Positions 50,667 to 59,879 are shown, counted from the stretch's first letter. The stretch: 64,000 bases of DNA from Saliniramus fredricksonii (GCF_900094735.1 NZ_FMBM01000001.1:1178001-1242000); one strand, 5' to 3'. Notes: generated by a model from the sequence alone, not told the origin. Program-made: numbers and translations.

Positions 50667-51394
50667 TACAGATTCAGCCCGTAGAGTTCCCGGCGCAATG
50701 TCTCCACGAGCGGTTCCAGCCTCGGCATGGTGGGGTGCAGGCTGAGCGCCTGTTCGTAACTTGCGAGCGCGCCGGCTTCATCCCCGATTTCGCGCAGGAT
50801 ATGGCCCAGCCCGGCCCAGGCCGCAAAATGGCGAGGCTCCAGCGTCACCGTACGGTGGATATCGGCCATCGCGGCCAGTGGATCACCCAGGCGGTGGAAG
50901 GCGACGGCGCGTCGGTTCCAGGCTTCGGCCCAGTCAGGCTGCATCGCGATGACGCGATCGAGCAGTTCCACAGCCAGCGCATCGTCGCGCTCGCGCATCG
51001 CCTGCCGCGCACGGGTCATCAGCAGGTCCGCCGTATCCGAACCCGAGCGCAGCCAGCGTCTGTTGATCATCAGCACCACGCCGCGCGCTTCGGAAGCTCC
51101 CTCTGCTTCCCCCAGCCGCACGAACAGATCGTCGAGCGTCGCATCGTTGCGCGCCGGGGGGCGCTGTAGCAGCGCCTCGCTGATGGCGACAGCCTCGCGA
51201 CCGGCCCCGGTGACGTCATCGGCAGCCTGCGATTCGGCATCGGAGCCAGGCACGGTTTCACTCGGCGACTGGATGGGCCGGATGTCGGCCTTGCCGTTCA
51301 TTGCAGGTTCGGAGAGGGCGCGCGCAGCCGGTCCCGCCGAGAGCGCGGTGCCGACGATAATCGCGATCAGGGTGACCGACGAAAAGAAACGCAT
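50666..51394 (-). CDS. TPR-repeat exported protein
   Basis: A 242-aa protein with an N-terminal signal sequence (MRFFSSVTLIAIIVGTALSAGPAARA), a linker of about 60 polar residues, then three or four tetratricopeptide repeats (DALAVELLDRVIAMQPDWAEAWNRRAVAFHRLGDPLAAMADIHRTVTLEP and similar). It is probably a periplasmic protein-protein interaction module. It is convergent with glgP and divergent from olsB. No specific function can be assigned. Confidence 0.8.
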   Translation of the reverse strand: MRFFSSVTLIAIIVGTALSAGPAARALSEPAMNGKADIRPIQSPSETVPGSDAESQAADDVTGAGREAVAISEALLQRPPARNDATLDDLFVRLGEAEGASEARGVVLMINRRWLRSGSDTADLLMTRARQAMRERDDALAVELLDRVIAMQPDWAEAWNRRAVAFHRLGDPLAAMADIHRTVTLEPRHFAAWAGLGHILREIGDEAGALASYEQALSLHPTMPRLEPLVETLRRELYGLNL

Positions 51395-51681
51395 GCATCA
51401 TGATGCTGAAAACGGTATCCGCCGTCAATTCGCATCCGCATGCGACCTGGTGTAGCGCTGATCGCTCCGATTCTGCGGGCGGACCAACGGTGGCGGGCCG
51501 GAGCGCACCGGGCATGGCTTTTTGCCGAAAGACTTGCGTTTTGTCATCATTTCGTGAAACCGGTATGGGACCCCATAGGTCTGCGGATCATACCGCACCG
51601 ACAGGCTGTATCTGCAGCGGGCATGCGGCATATCATGGTTGCGGATCATTTTGGCCATCAAGGGCCGGGGAGCTTCCGGGA

Positions 51682-52644
51682 ATGGTGTCTACCATCGCGA
51701 AAATCTCGTCGACCGGCAGCCCGGATCCGCGTCCGGCCGCGCGCGGCACAGGTGGTTTGCCGGCAGCCGTGGCAAAATCCGCAGGAGCCGTTGCCGACAA
51801 TCTGCGGCACGCGGACGCCCTCCTCGATCATGTGCGTTTCGATCATTCGGTCGGGATGTGCCTCGGACGTATCGGCGCCCTCGAACTCCGACTCGCACAG
51901 GGTGAGGGGGATGTCGTGCGTGCGCAACGGCTGCGTTATCAGGTCTTCTACGAGGAAATGGCTGCGCAGCCGGATGCATTCGCATTGGTCACCGGTCGTG
52001 ACGCCGATGCTTTCGATGCCATATGTGATCACCTGCTGGTGCTCGATCACGGCAAGGGGGATGCGCCGGAAGTGGTTGGAACCTATCGGCTGCTGCGCCA
52101 GGAGGTGGCGCGGCACCATGGCGGGTTCTACACCGCTTCGGAATACGCGATCGGCCCGTTGCTGGAGGCGCATCCCGATGCGAATGTCCTTGAACTCGGG
52201 CGTTCCTGCGTGCTTGCGCCCTATCGCAACAAGCGCACGGTGGAATTGCTCTGGCACGGCATCTGGAGCTATGTGCTGCGCCATCGTATCGATGTGATGC
52301 TCGGCTGCGCGAGCCTTGCGGGCACCGATCCCGAGGCGCTCGCCCTGTCGCTGAGTTTCCTCGCGCATTTCGCGCGGGCACCCGAGGAATGGTGCGCGCG
52401 TGCGCATGCGCATCTGCATGTGCCGATGGCGCGCATGCCGCGCGAGGCGATCGACCCGCGTGCGGCGCTCGCCTCCCTGCCGCCCCTGATCAAGGGTTAT
52501 CTGCGGCTCGGGGCCGGTTTTGGTGACGGCGCCGTGGTCGACCGGCAATTTGGAACAACCGATGTGTTCGTGGTGCTGCCGGTCTCGCGCATCAATCCAC
52601 GCTACGTTACCCATTTCGGCGCCGATGCCGGGCGCCACGCGTGA
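51682..52644 (+). CDS. olsB: L-ornithine N-acyltransferase (OlsB-type GNAT)
   Basis: A 320-aa protein whose core matches OlsB, the enzyme adding a 3-hydroxyacyl chain to the alpha-amino group of ornithine in ornithine-lipid synthesis. Seen: ALELRLAQGEGDVVRAQRLRYQVFYEEM, DICDHLLVLD-like, GTYRLLRQ and LELGRSCVLAPYRNKRTVELLWHGIW, typical of the acyl-ACP-dependent GNAT-like fold. The start at 51682 has GGGGAG nine bases upstream; an open frame back to 51400 is rejected. The partner olsA is not in the window. Ornithine lipids are typical of rhizobia, often under phosphate stress. Confidence 0.85.
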   Translation: MVSTIAKISSTGSPDPRPAARGTGGLPAAVAKSAGAVADNLRHADALLDHVRFDHSVGMCLGRIGALELRLAQGEGDVVRAQRLRYQVFYEEMAAQPDAFALVTGRDADAFDAICDHLLVLDHGKGDAPEVVGTYRLLRQEVARHHGGFYTASEYAIGPLLEAHPDANVLELGRSCVLAPYRNKRTVELLWHGIWSYVLRHRIDVMLGCASLAGTDPEALALSLSFLAHFARAPEEWCARAHAHLHVPMARMPREAIDPRAALASLPPLIKGYLRLGAGFGDGAVVDRQFGTTDVFVVLPVSRINPRYVTHFGADAGRHA

Positions 52645-52658
52645 CCGGGCTCCCATGA

Positions 52659-52695
52659 GAAACGCCCGGCCCGACGGAGTCGGACCGGGCGTTTC
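52659..52695. terminator. Bidirectional terminator between olsB and pckA
   Basis: A 17-bp stem with GAAACGCCCGG on one side and CCGGGCGTTTC on the other, plus inner CCGAC/GTCGG pairing and a 3-base GGA loop, between the converging olsB and pckA stops. T-runs border both arms, so it can end transcripts from both directions. Confidence 0.9.
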
Positions 52696-52721
52696 GTGAC
52701 CTTGCGTTCAGATTGCCTTCC

Positions 52722-54326
52722 TCAGATCAGCTTCTGCGGCGCGGCGGCGCGGATATCGGCATCGACGTCATTCTCGAAACGCTTGAAATTCTCCTGGAAC
52801 ATGTCGATCAGCTTCTGCGCCGTCTCGGCGAAGGCGGCCTTGTCCTGCCAGGTCTTGTGCGGGGTCAGGATATGCGGCTCGACACCCGGCACATGGGTGG
52901 GCACGGCCAGCCCGAAATACGGGTCGCGGCGGAAATCGGCCTTCGAGAGCGAGCCGTCGAGCGCGGCCGTCAGAAGCCGACGGGTGACGCGGATCGGCAT
53001 GCGCCGGCCGATCCCGTGCTTGCCGCCGGTCCAGCCGGTATTGACCAGCCAGCAATCCACGTGGTGGCGCCCGATCAGCTCGCGCAGCAGATTGCCGTAG
53101 ATTGAGGGCGGGCGCGGCATGAAGGGGGCGCCGAAACAGGTCGAGAAGGTCGCCTGCGGCTCGGTCACGCCCTTCTCGGTGCCGGCCACCTTGGCGGTAT
53201 AGCCGGAGAGGAAGTGGTACATCGCCTCGGCGCTGGTCAGCTTGGCGATGGGAGGCAAGACGCCGAAAGCGTCGCAGGTGAGCATCACGATGTTCTTGGG
53301 ATGCCCGCCGCGCCCGGTCTCGCTGGCATTGGGGATGAAGTCGAGCGGATAGGCGCAGCGCGTGTTCTCGGTCTTGGAACCGTCGTCGAAATCGGGCATG
53401 CGGGTTTCGGGATCGATCACCACGTTCTCGAGCACCGTGCCGAAGCGGCGGGTGGTAGCGTGGATCTCGGGCTCGGCATCGGCGGAGAGCTTGATCGTCT
53501 TGGCGTAGCAGCCGCCCTCGAAATTGAAGATGCCGTTGGGGCCCCAGCCATGCTCGTCATCACCGATCAGCGGACGGTCGGGATCGTTGGAGAGCGTCGT
53601 CTTGCCGGTACCTGACAGGCCGAAGAACACGGCCACGTCCGAGGGGCTCGACATGTTGGCCGAGCAATGCATCGGCATGACGTTCTTCGCGGGCAGGATG
53701 TAGTTCAGGTAGGTGAAGACCGATTTCTTCATCTCGCCAGCGTACGAGGTGCCGCCGATCAGGACGATCTTGCGGGTGAAGTCGATGGCGATCACCGTCT
53801 CCGAGCGGCAGCCGTGGCGGGCCGGATCGGCCTTGAAGCTCGGCAGGTCGATGATGGTCAGATCGGGCTGGAAGGAGGGCAGCAGGTCACGGTCGGGCCG
53901 GCGCAGCAGGTTGCGGATGAACAGCGAATGCCAGGCGAATTCGGTGAAGACCCGCGCGCGCACCCGATAGGCCGGATCGGCGCCGCCGAACAGGTCCTGC
54001 GCAAACAGCTCCTTGCCTTCGGCATGGGTGATGAAATCCTGCAGGAGCGTGTCAAACTGCTCCGGCGTGATCGCGCCATTGGCATCCCACCAGATCTTGT
54101 CGTCGGTGTCAGAATCGCGCACGACGAACTTGTCCCTGGGCGAGCGGCCCGTATGCACGCCCGTCTCGGCGACCAGCGCGCCGCCTTCGGCGAGCTGCGC
54201 TTCGTCGCGCTGCAGGGACTGCTCATAGAGTGCCGGCGCTTCGAAATTCCAGTAGACGCGCTCGAGATTGCGCAGGCCGATCGCCTCTGCGCCGTTCGCG
54301 CGGTTGAATACGCCGATATTCTCCAC
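52722..54326 (-). CDS. pckA: Phosphoenolpyruvate carboxykinase (ATP)
   Basis: A 534-aa gluconeogenic enzyme converting oxaloacetate to phosphoenolpyruvate. Seen: [12 protein letters not shown] near residue 57, [14 protein letters not shown], the P-loop [19 protein letters not shown], and the C-terminal [19 protein letters not shown] start at 54326 is preferred because AGGGAGG lies eight bases upstream; the ATG at 54356 would place that site inside the gene. In rhizobia pckA normally lies beside chvI; here an accessory cluster separates them. Confidence 0.96.
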   Translation of the reverse strand: MENIGVFNRANGAEAIGLRNLERVYWNFEAPALYEQSLQRDEAQLAEGGALVAETGVHTGRSPRDKFVVRDSDTDDKIWWDANGAITPEQFDTLLQDFITHAEGKELFAQDLFGGADPAYRVRARVFTEFAWHSLFIRNLLRRPDRDLLPSFQPDLTIIDLPSFKADPARHGCRSETVIAIDFTRKIVLIGGTSYAGEMKKSVFTYLNYILPAKNVMPMHCSANMSSPSDVAVFFGLSGTGKTTLSNDPDRPLIGDDEHGWGPNGIFNFEGGCYAKTIKLSADAEPEIHATTRRFGTVLENVVIDPETRMPDFDDGSKTENTRCAYPLDFIPNASETGRGGHPKNIVMLTCDAFGVLPPIAKLTSAEAMYHFLSGYTAKVAGTEKGVTEPQATFSTCFGAPFMPRPPSIYGNLLRELIGRHHVDCWLVNTGWTGGKHGIGRRMPIRVTRRLLTAALDGSLSKADFRRDPYFGLAVPTHVPGVEPHILTPHKTWQDKAAFAETAQKLIDMFQENFKRFENDVDADIRAAAPQKLI

Positions 54327-54729
54327 GAGACTATCCTCCCTGTTGGTTGCGCCCATCTCCCGTTATCGGGGGGCGTCCGGAGTCCTGTGCGGGTCCGGCG
54401 GCAATGGCGCCTCCGGCCCGTTCGACAATATTCGCAGCGCCCCGGCGCTCCGGCAATGCGAAAGCCGGCAAAGCCCGACAGCATCCGTCCCGACACGCTG
54501 CATGCAAGCGGCCCTGCGACCGCGAACGCGCCTTTTCAATAAATGCGCAGAGCGAGACGTCAACCGGGAAGCCGCGGATTCGCCCTTCCAAAGGGGCAAT
54601 CCAACCAGACAATTTGATGCAATTAAAAGATGCAAAAGCCATTGCACTCTCGCCCAGCTGGCTTTAGGAGTAAAATTCACGTTACAAAACGTGCTATGAA
54701 AATATTTACGAAAATCAAGAGGTATTATC
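54327..54729. other. Intergenic region between pckA and the oxygenase cluster
   Basis: About 400 bases between divergent genes. The pckA-side half is GC-rich and the half before the oxygenase gene is AT-rich. It contains the perfect palindrome at 54678-54693 and must hold the promoters of both genes. No further gene is visible. Confidence 0.5.
54678..54693. promoter_or_regulatory. Operator-like palindrome upstream of the oxygenase gene
   Basis: CACGTTACAAAACGTG is a perfect 6-bp inverted repeat with a 4-base spacer, 36 bases before the oxygenase start. Size and position fit a dimeric repressor site overlapping a promoter. No regulator gene is adjacent, so the binding protein is unknown. Confidence 0.5.
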
Positions 54730-55803
54730 ATGAGTGAAACACAGCTCCGGACCACACCACGCGAACAAGCCTTGTCGGATTCCCAGCGTGACGCGCTCAA
54801 ACAGAAATTAGTCCCCATCGTTTATCCAGATGATCGATTTGATGAGTATGTGAAAACAATCAAGGAAGTCGCACATGATCTGAGTGGCGTGCTCGCGCCT
54901 CTGGGGGCGTTCCTCAATACAGATGTTCAACCGGATCAGCGTCCCGGATCAATCAAATTGACAAATCTGCCTATTTCCGAATCAATAGAAAGGCCGCCAT
55001 TGAATCATACAGATCTGACTAGAATTGATAAAGAAAATTACATATCGGAGAATGTATTGACGGCTATGGCGGTAAATTTTGGTGAGCCATATTCAATGCA
55101 TTGTGAAGGACAAGGTTTAATCAACAACCTTATTCCTACCAGAAGAACGTCATCGGAAATAACTGGACTGGGGGCGGACTCTGATCTGCGCTTTCATGCC
55201 GAGAACGCTGCCCTGCGCTTTTTAACCGGTCGCGATTGCTCGCCGTCGGCGTTGCTGCTGACCGGTGTCAAACAGGAGGCCAATCCACCGAAGACCAGGC
55301 TGAGCGATGCGCGGCTTGCATTGAAGCTGCTCAGCGCAGCTGAGCGCTCAATTCTGCAACGCCCGTTATATGCAGTGAAGCTTCCCTACCGTTGGCGCGG
55401 GTACGCGTCGGGTTACGACATGCTTCACACGCGCATGATCCCGTTGATCGAGGAAGATCGGCACGGCTTGATCGTGCATGCGGCATTCTACGGAGACATG
55501 ATCGGCTACTGCGCAACTGCGGAAGCGGAGCGCGCCGCCCAGGCGTTCGAACAGGCCCTCGAAAGCGTGGCTTATGATGAGATTATATCACCCGGCGAAA
55601 TCGTTGCGATCGATAACCGGACAACACTGCACGCGCGTACGCCCTTCAAGGCCAGCTTCGACGAATCGGGACGAGCACAACGATGGGTGCAACGGCTTTT
55701 CATTACCGCAGACCTGGATGTCTTCGCAGATTGGGATGCCCCTAGAGAGCGCGTTTTTGCTCCCACTTTCGAGGCTCTTCCTGGCAAAGTCATGTCAGCT
55801 TGA
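54730..55803 (+). CDS. Clavaminate-synthase-like Fe(II)/2-oxoglutarate oxygenase
   Basis: A 357-aa oxygenase of the CAS-like/TauD group, which includes free-amino-acid hydroxylases such as VioC, AsnO and the KDO lysine hydroxylases. Seen: the proximal iron ligands His156-x-Glu158 (LRFHAENAAL; Glu in place of Asp is typical of this subgroup), the distal His301 (DNRTTLHARTPF) and a likely 2-oxoglutarate Arg318 (QRW). AAGAGG lies eight bases upstream. It starts an apparent cluster with a BASS transporter and an enamidase homologue. The 5' half is AT-rich and the 3' half GC-rich, suggesting mosaic origin. By family it should hydroxylate an amino acid or related acid; the substrate is unknown. Confidence 0.88.
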   Translation: MSETQLRTTPREQALSDSQRDALKQKLVPIVYPDDRFDEYVKTIKEVAHDLSGVLAPLGAFLNTDVQPDQRPGSIKLTNLPISESIERPPLNHTDLTRIDKENYISENVLTAMAVNFGEPYSMHCEGQGLINNLIPTRRTSSEITGLGADSDLRFHAENAALRFLTGRDCSPSALLLTGVKQEANPPKTRLSDARLALKLLSAAERSILQRPLYAVKLPYRWRGYASGYDMLHTRMIPLIEEDRHGLIVHAAFYGDMIGYCATAEAERAAQAFEQALESVAYDEIISPGEIVAIDNRTTLHARTPFKASFDESGRAQRWVQRLFITADLDVFADWDAPRERVFAPTFEALPGKVMSA

Positions 55804-55818
55804 AAAGCAATTTAAAGG

Positions 55819-55837
55819 TGCTAATATAATATTAGCA
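55819..55837. promoter_or_regulatory. Perfect 19-bp palindrome between oxygenase and transporter genes
   Basis: TGCTAATATAATATTAGCA has 9-bp arms around one central base, 16 bases past the oxygenase stop and 34 before the BASS start. It lacks a T-run and is AT-rich, so it is a better operator than a terminator. It may give the two downstream genes their own control. Confidence 0.5.
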
Positions 55838-55870
55838 AACTATAAATAGTAAAAATGGCGGTTCTACACA

Positions 55871-56818
55871 ATGCGCGCGAAGCTGGCAGTGCTCCATCGC
55901 AAGGGTCCGACGATCCTCGCATCCGGCATCATACTCGGTCTCGCCTTTCCGGTTCTCGCGGATTTCGCGAGTCCGGCATTGCCGGCCACGGTCTTCGCGT
56001 TCGTGCTCGGGACGCTGCTGCGGGTCGAGCCATCCCTGATCATGGTGCAGGCGCGCCGGCCTTCGGTCGGCCTGGTCTTTCCGGTGATCATCGCGTTTCT
56101 GGCACCTGCTATCGCCGCGGTGGCGGTTTCGCTGATGGCCCTGCCCGACGATCTCGCGATCGCCGTGGTTCTGGCGGCGGCGGCGCCACCGACCACGACG
56201 ACGGTGGCCGTTGCGCGCATGCTCGGGCTGAACGGCGCGCCGCCGCTGGCGGCCCTCTTGATCGCGACGATCGCCGCCCCGCTGACGGTTCCGCTCGTCG
56301 CGGATTTCTTCGGCGGCCCCCAGATCAGCGCGCTCGCCCTCGCACAGGGGCTGGTGCTGATCATCGGCGGCGCAATCGCGGCCGCCTCGCTGCTACGACA
56401 TTTCTGCGCCGAGGGGCTCGTCCGGAACGGCGATTACATCGACGCAGCCATCGTGCTCTCGCTGCTTGTCTTCTCCCTCGCCACCATGGCGGGCGTGCGG
56501 GCCCGTATCGAGGCCGAACCGCTTTTCGCTTTGGGCGTGATCGTGCTCGCCTATGCCAGCAATATCGGCCTGCAATGTGTCGGTGCGCTGATCCTGCCCG
56601 GTGATGTCGGGACGCGCCTCGTCAATGGCCTGACACTCGGCAACAAGAATGTGGGGCTGGTCTGGGCAGCGCTCGGCGCGCAGGTCAGCCCGACGATGGC
56701 CTTGTATTTCGCAGCCTGCCAATTGCCGATCTTCACCCTACCCCGCGCCGTCCAGTCGCTGTTCGAGCGGCTGCAACGCCGGGGTTCGCTCAGAAGCAGC
56801 GCCCCCTGCAAACCCTGA
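55871..56818 (+). CDS. BASS-family (bile acid:sodium symporter-like) transporter
   Basis: A 315-aa membrane protein of nine or ten helices. The ninth-helix region NGLTLGNKNVGLVWAALG matches the Asn-rich unwound-helix motif of BASS proteins such as ASBT, and AAAAPPTTTTVAVARMLGLNG matches the corresponding helix-four crossover. BASS proteins import organic anions (bile acids, pantoate, 2-keto acids) with sodium. The start at 55871 has a poor ribosome site. The following gene's ribosome site overlaps this stop, so the two are coupled. The substrate is unknown; the oxygenase and enamidase neighbours hint at a small carboxylate. Confidence 0.85.
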   Translation: MRAKLAVLHRKGPTILASGIILGLAFPVLADFASPALPATVFAFVLGTLLRVEPSLIMVQARRPSVGLVFPVIIAFLAPAIAAVAVSLMALPDDLAIAVVLAAAAPPTTTTVAVARMLGLNGAPPLAALLIATIAAPLTVPLVADFFGGPQISALALAQGLVLIIGGAIAAASLLRHFCAEGLVRNGDYIDAAIVLSLLVFSLATMAGVRARIEAEPLFALGVIVLAYASNIGLQCVGALILPGDVGTRLVNGLTLGNKNVGLVWAALGAQVSPTMALYFAACQLPIFTLPRAVQSLFERLQRRGSLRSSAPCKP

Positions 56819-56827
56819 GGAAAACTG

Positions 56828-58036
56828 ATGCTGGACCTGTTTCCCGACCCGGCACATTCCGATCAGCGGAAGCTGGTGATCGAAAACATCGGTTTGCTGC
56901 TCTCCGGGCGGCTGGAAGAGCCGATCCTCGACGCGGATACGATCGTTGCCGTCGACGGCGTGATCACGGGAATCGGCAGGGCGTCAGACTGTGATACCGA
57001 CGACGCCGACATCATCGTTGATGCCTGCGGCACGACCGTCTGCCCCGGCCTGATCGACGGGCATACCCATCCGACCTTCGGGGAATACAGCCCCCGCACG
57101 GACAACCATTCCTGGATCTTCAACTGCCTGCATGGCGGCACCACGACGATGATCTCGGCCGGAGAGGTGCATATTGCCGGACGTCCGTCGGATCGCATCG
57201 GCGTCAAGGCGCTCGCGATCGCGGCACAACGCAGCTTCTCTGCAATGCGTCCCGCCGGCGTCAAGATGATTGCCGGCGCGCCGCTTCTGGAGGAGGGGCT
57301 TCTGGAGGAGGACTTCCAGGAAATGGCCGAGGCCGGGATCGAACTCATCGGCGAAGTCGGGATCGGTTCCGTGGCGGATGTGGAGACCGCGAGCAGGATG
57401 GTCGCCTGGGCCCGCGCCAACGGCATGCGCAGCCTCACCCATACGGGTGGGCCTTCGATACCGGGCTCGCGCCTGATGGCAGCCGAGGAGATCATCGAGA
57501 TCGACCCGGACGTGATCGGCCACATCAACGGGGGGCACACCGCTTTCGCGCATAGCGAGATACGCTGCCTGTGCGAGGGATGCTCCAGAGCCATCGAGAT
57601 CGTTCATAACGGCAATTCCTTCGCCGCGCTCTACGCATTGCGTCTGGCGACGGAGATGGGGCAGCTGGAGCGTATCGTGCTGGGGACCGATGGTCCCTCC
57701 GGTGCGGGCGTGCCGGCATTGGGGATGTTGCGGATGATCGCAATGCTTGCAAGTTTCGCAGAATTGCCGGCGGAACAGGTCTTCTGCTTCGCCACCGGCA
57801 ACACGGCGCGGGTGCATCAGCTTCCGCAGGGCGTCATCGCCCCGGACAGGCCCGCCGATCTCCTGATCATGGATCGCGCGCAAGGCACTGCGGGGCGCAC
57901 GCTTCTCGAAAGCGTGGAGCTCGGCGATCTGCCAGGGATCGGCATGGTGCTGATCGACGGCGTGCCGTTGTTGCGGCCATCGCGCAATACACCACCGGCA
58001 ACGGTGCTCCCGACCGCCCGGCGCGTGCTGGCTTGA
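56828..58036 (+). CDS. Enamidase-like amidohydrolase
   Basis: A 402-aa amidohydrolase-superfamily enzyme. Metal-site residues seen: His79-x-His81 (GLIDGHTHP), Glu176 (GEVGIG), His205 (SLTHTGG), His232 (GHINGGHTA) and Asp288 (LGTDGPSG). Extended resemblance to the Eubacterium barkeri enamidase, which opens 6-oxo-1,4,5,6-tetrahydronicotinate, is visible in LHGGTTTMISAG, RPAGVK, TGGPSIPGS and the C-terminal LIDGVPLLRPSRNTPPA. The ribosome site GAGGA overlaps the transporter stop. The family is clear; a nicotinate substrate is not implied, since no other genes of that pathway are near. Confidence 0.88.
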   Translation: MLDLFPDPAHSDQRKLVIENIGLLLSGRLEEPILDADTIVAVDGVITGIGRASDCDTDDADIIVDACGTTVCPGLIDGHTHPTFGEYSPRTDNHSWIFNCLHGGTTTMISAGEVHIAGRPSDRIGVKALAIAAQRSFSAMRPAGVKMIAGAPLLEEGLLEEDFQEMAEAGIELIGEVGIGSVADVETASRMVAWARANGMRSLTHTGGPSIPGSRLMAAEEIIEIDPDVIGHINGGHTAFAHSEIRCLCEGCSRAIEIVHNGNSFAALYALRLATEMGQLERIVLGTDGPSGAGVPALGMLRMIAMLASFAELPAEQVFCFATGNTARVHQLPQGVIAPDRPADLLIMDRAQGTAGRTLLESVELGDLPGIGMVLIDGVPLLRPSRNTPPATVLPTARRVLA

Positions 58037-58082
58037 GTTTTCCGCCGGGATATCGTCAAGATGACGGCCCACCCCGCGCGCC

Positions 58083-58997
58083 TTACGTCTCGCGCGCCTT
58101 CCTCGCCAGATCCACCAGCAGGGCGCGCAGGGCGTCCGGCGTGGTGACCGGGGCGGGGAAGGGGATGCGGGTGCAGTGGTCGCCGCAGGCGAGGTCGAGG
58201 CCTTCCGGGTCGAGGCCGGTGGTGCGCCAGCCGCCGCTTGGCACAGCTTCGCCACCTGGCACAGCTTCGCCACCTGGCACAGATTCGCCGCCTGGCACAG
58301 ATTCGCTACCTGGCACAGATTCGCCGCCCGGCGTCGAAACGCCATCACCATCCACGCCCGTACCCGCGAGGCGGGTGGCGTAGAGCGCGAGTGCATCGGC
58401 ATGATCTTCGTTCATGTGCGTCACCGCGCCGTCATGGGCGGCGAGGAGGGACTCGGCGCCGGTGAGATCGAGGATCAGATCATCACGCGTGAGCGCGGCG
58501 GCGCGGGCGAAGCCGCCATTGAGATGACCGGCCTCCACCTCCATGCGAAACCATGCGAAATCGGTGAAATCCGCATAGAGTTTCGCCTTGGGATGGCGGG
58601 CGAGGAAGCGGGTTCGCGCGCGCGCTGCCTGGTCGGTATCGTCGAGGCGCTGCACCCGCCCGATCAGCGACAGGCGCGGATGGGCGAGCGGATCGCCCTT
58701 GCTGCGGACGGCGAGCAGCAGCGAGGCGCGGGAGTCGCGCTCGAGATTGGTGCGATGGGCGGAAAGCTGCGAGAGCAGGAGGAGCGGTGCGCCGTCGATA
58801 GCGGTGGCGAGGCTGACCAGCGTGGCGAGCGGATGGCCGTCACGGGCGCCGTCGCAGGTCGCGAGCGCGCCGGCGCGGATCGTGCGCAGGAGATGGCGGG
58901 CGAGGCCGCGCGCATCGAAACCCGCCGCCTCGGCGCCGGGCAGAGAAGGCGCGTTTTGCGTCTCCTGATTGTCTGAACCGTCTTCATTGCCTTGCAT
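58083..58997 (-). CDS. HugZ-like FMN-binding split-barrel protein with DUF2470
   Basis: A 304-aa protein: a pyridoxamine-5'-phosphate-oxidase-like split barrel in residues 25-170 (GALATCDGARDGHPLATLVSLATAIDG, RVQRLDD) and a C-terminal DUF2470 domain starting DGAVTHMNEDHADALALYA. This is the HugZ/haem-utilisation type; binding of haem or FMN is possible. Inside the C-terminal domain, an 18-bp tandem repeat encodes repeated Gly-Gly-Glu-Ser/Ala-Val-Pro hexapeptides (about residues 224-253), probably a surface loop. It is divergent from chvI. Confidence 0.85.
   Translation of the reverse strand: MQGNEDGSDNQETQNAPSLPGAEAAGFDARGLARHLLRTIRAGALATCDGARDGHPLATLVSLATAIDGAPLLLLSQLSAHRTNLERDSRASLLLAVRSKGDPLAHPRLSLIGRVQRLDDTDQAARARTRFLARHPKAKLYADFTDFAWFRMEVEAGHLNGGFARAAALTRDDLILDLTGAESLLAAHDGAVTHMNEDHADALALYATRLAGTGVDGDGVSTPGGESVPGSESVPGGESVPGGEAVPGGEAVPSGGWRTTGLDPEGLDLACGDHCTRIPFPAPVTTPDALRALLVDLARKARET
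58239..58328 (-). repeat. Intragenic 18-bp tandem repeat (five units)
   Basis: Five consecutive 18-bp units, each beginning TGGCACAG on the plus strand, differing at one to three positions, and followed by a more degenerate partial unit. The length is a multiple of three, so unit gain or loss keeps the HugZ-like frame. It encodes the Gly/Glu/Val/Pro hexapeptide repeats. Confidence 0.9.
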
Positions 58998-59153
58998 GGA
59001 AAGCCGCTCCTCACCATTTGTCGATCAGGTGAAATTTGCCCGAAAATGCATCTGCGTGCTTAATGGTCATAATTTGGGCTGATTGCACTGGCGTTGCCGA
59101 GAGGGCCGCATTGTCGCAGCCACCGGCCCGCAGATGAAACCGAGGACCAAGAA

Positions 59154-59852
59154 ATGCCCACCATCGCCCTTGTGGATGACGATCGCAACATCCTGACCTC
59201 CGTGTCGATCGCGCTCGAATCGGAAGGGTACCGTATCCAGACCTACACCGATGGCGCCTCGGCGCTGGACGGTCTGCGGCAATCGCCGCCCGATCTCGCC
59301 ATTTTCGACATCAAGATGCCGCGCATGGACGGGATGGAGCTGTTGCGGCGGCTGCGCCAGAAATCGGATCTGCCGGTCATCTTCCTCACTTCGAAGGACG
59401 AGGAGATCGACGAGTTGTTCGGGCTGAAGATGGGCGCCGACGACTTCATCCGCAAACCCTTCTCGCAGCGCCTCCTGGTGGAGCGTGTCAAGGCCGTCCT
59501 GCGCCGTTTCGCGCCGCGCGAGGCGGGCCCGGCGCGCGAGGCCGATGCCAAGGCGATCGAGCGCGGACAGCTGGTGATGGATCCCGAGCGCCATACCTGC
59601 ACCTGGCGGGGCGAGCCCGTGACGCTGACGGTGACGGAATTCCTGATCCTGCAGGCGCTGGCGCAGCGCCCCGGCGTGGTGAAGTCGCGCAATGCGCTGA
59701 TGGATGCAGCCTATGACGACCAGGTCTATGTGGATGATCGCACCATCGACAGCCACATCAAGCGCCTGCGCAAGAAGTTCAAGGTGGTCGATACGTCTTT
59801 CGACATGATCGAGACGCTCTACGGGGTCGGCTACAGGTTCCGCGAGACCTGA
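59154..59852 (+). CDS. chvI: Response regulator ChvI
   Basis: A 232-aa OmpR-family regulator. The receiver domain begins [16 protein letters not shown]; the phosphoacceptor is Asp52 in [13 protein letters not shown], with the LTSKDEE lysine following. The C-terminal winged helix ends [14 protein letters not shown] ... [10 protein letters not shown]. The N-terminus and order with chvG match ChvI/BvrR/ExoR-pathway regulators that control envelope, exopolysaccharide and acid responses in Hyphomicrobiales. GAGGA eight bases upstream supports the start at 59154. A palindromic repeat separates it from chvG. Confidence 0.95.
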   Translation: MPTIALVDDDRNILTSVSIALESEGYRIQTYTDGASALDGLRQSPPDLAIFDIKMPRMDGMELLRRLRQKSDLPVIFLTSKDEEIDELFGLKMGADDFIRKPFSQRLLVERVKAVLRRFAPREAGPAREADAKAIERGQLVMDPERHTCTWRGEPVTLTVTEFLILQALAQRPGVVKSRNALMDAAYDDQVYVDDRTIDSHIKRLRKKFKVVDTSFDMIETLYGVGYRFRET

Positions 59853-59879
59853 TCAGCCGCTCCCGATTGTTGTTCAGAC

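Noticed and set aside
58239-58328. CRISPR-like array
   Set aside because: The 18-bp units are contiguous with no spacers and lie in frame inside a gene.
58176-58976. A 266-codon plus-strand frame with WHSFATWHRFA-like repeats
   Set aside because: The repeats are the antisense translation of the 18-bp tandem repeat in the HugZ-like gene.
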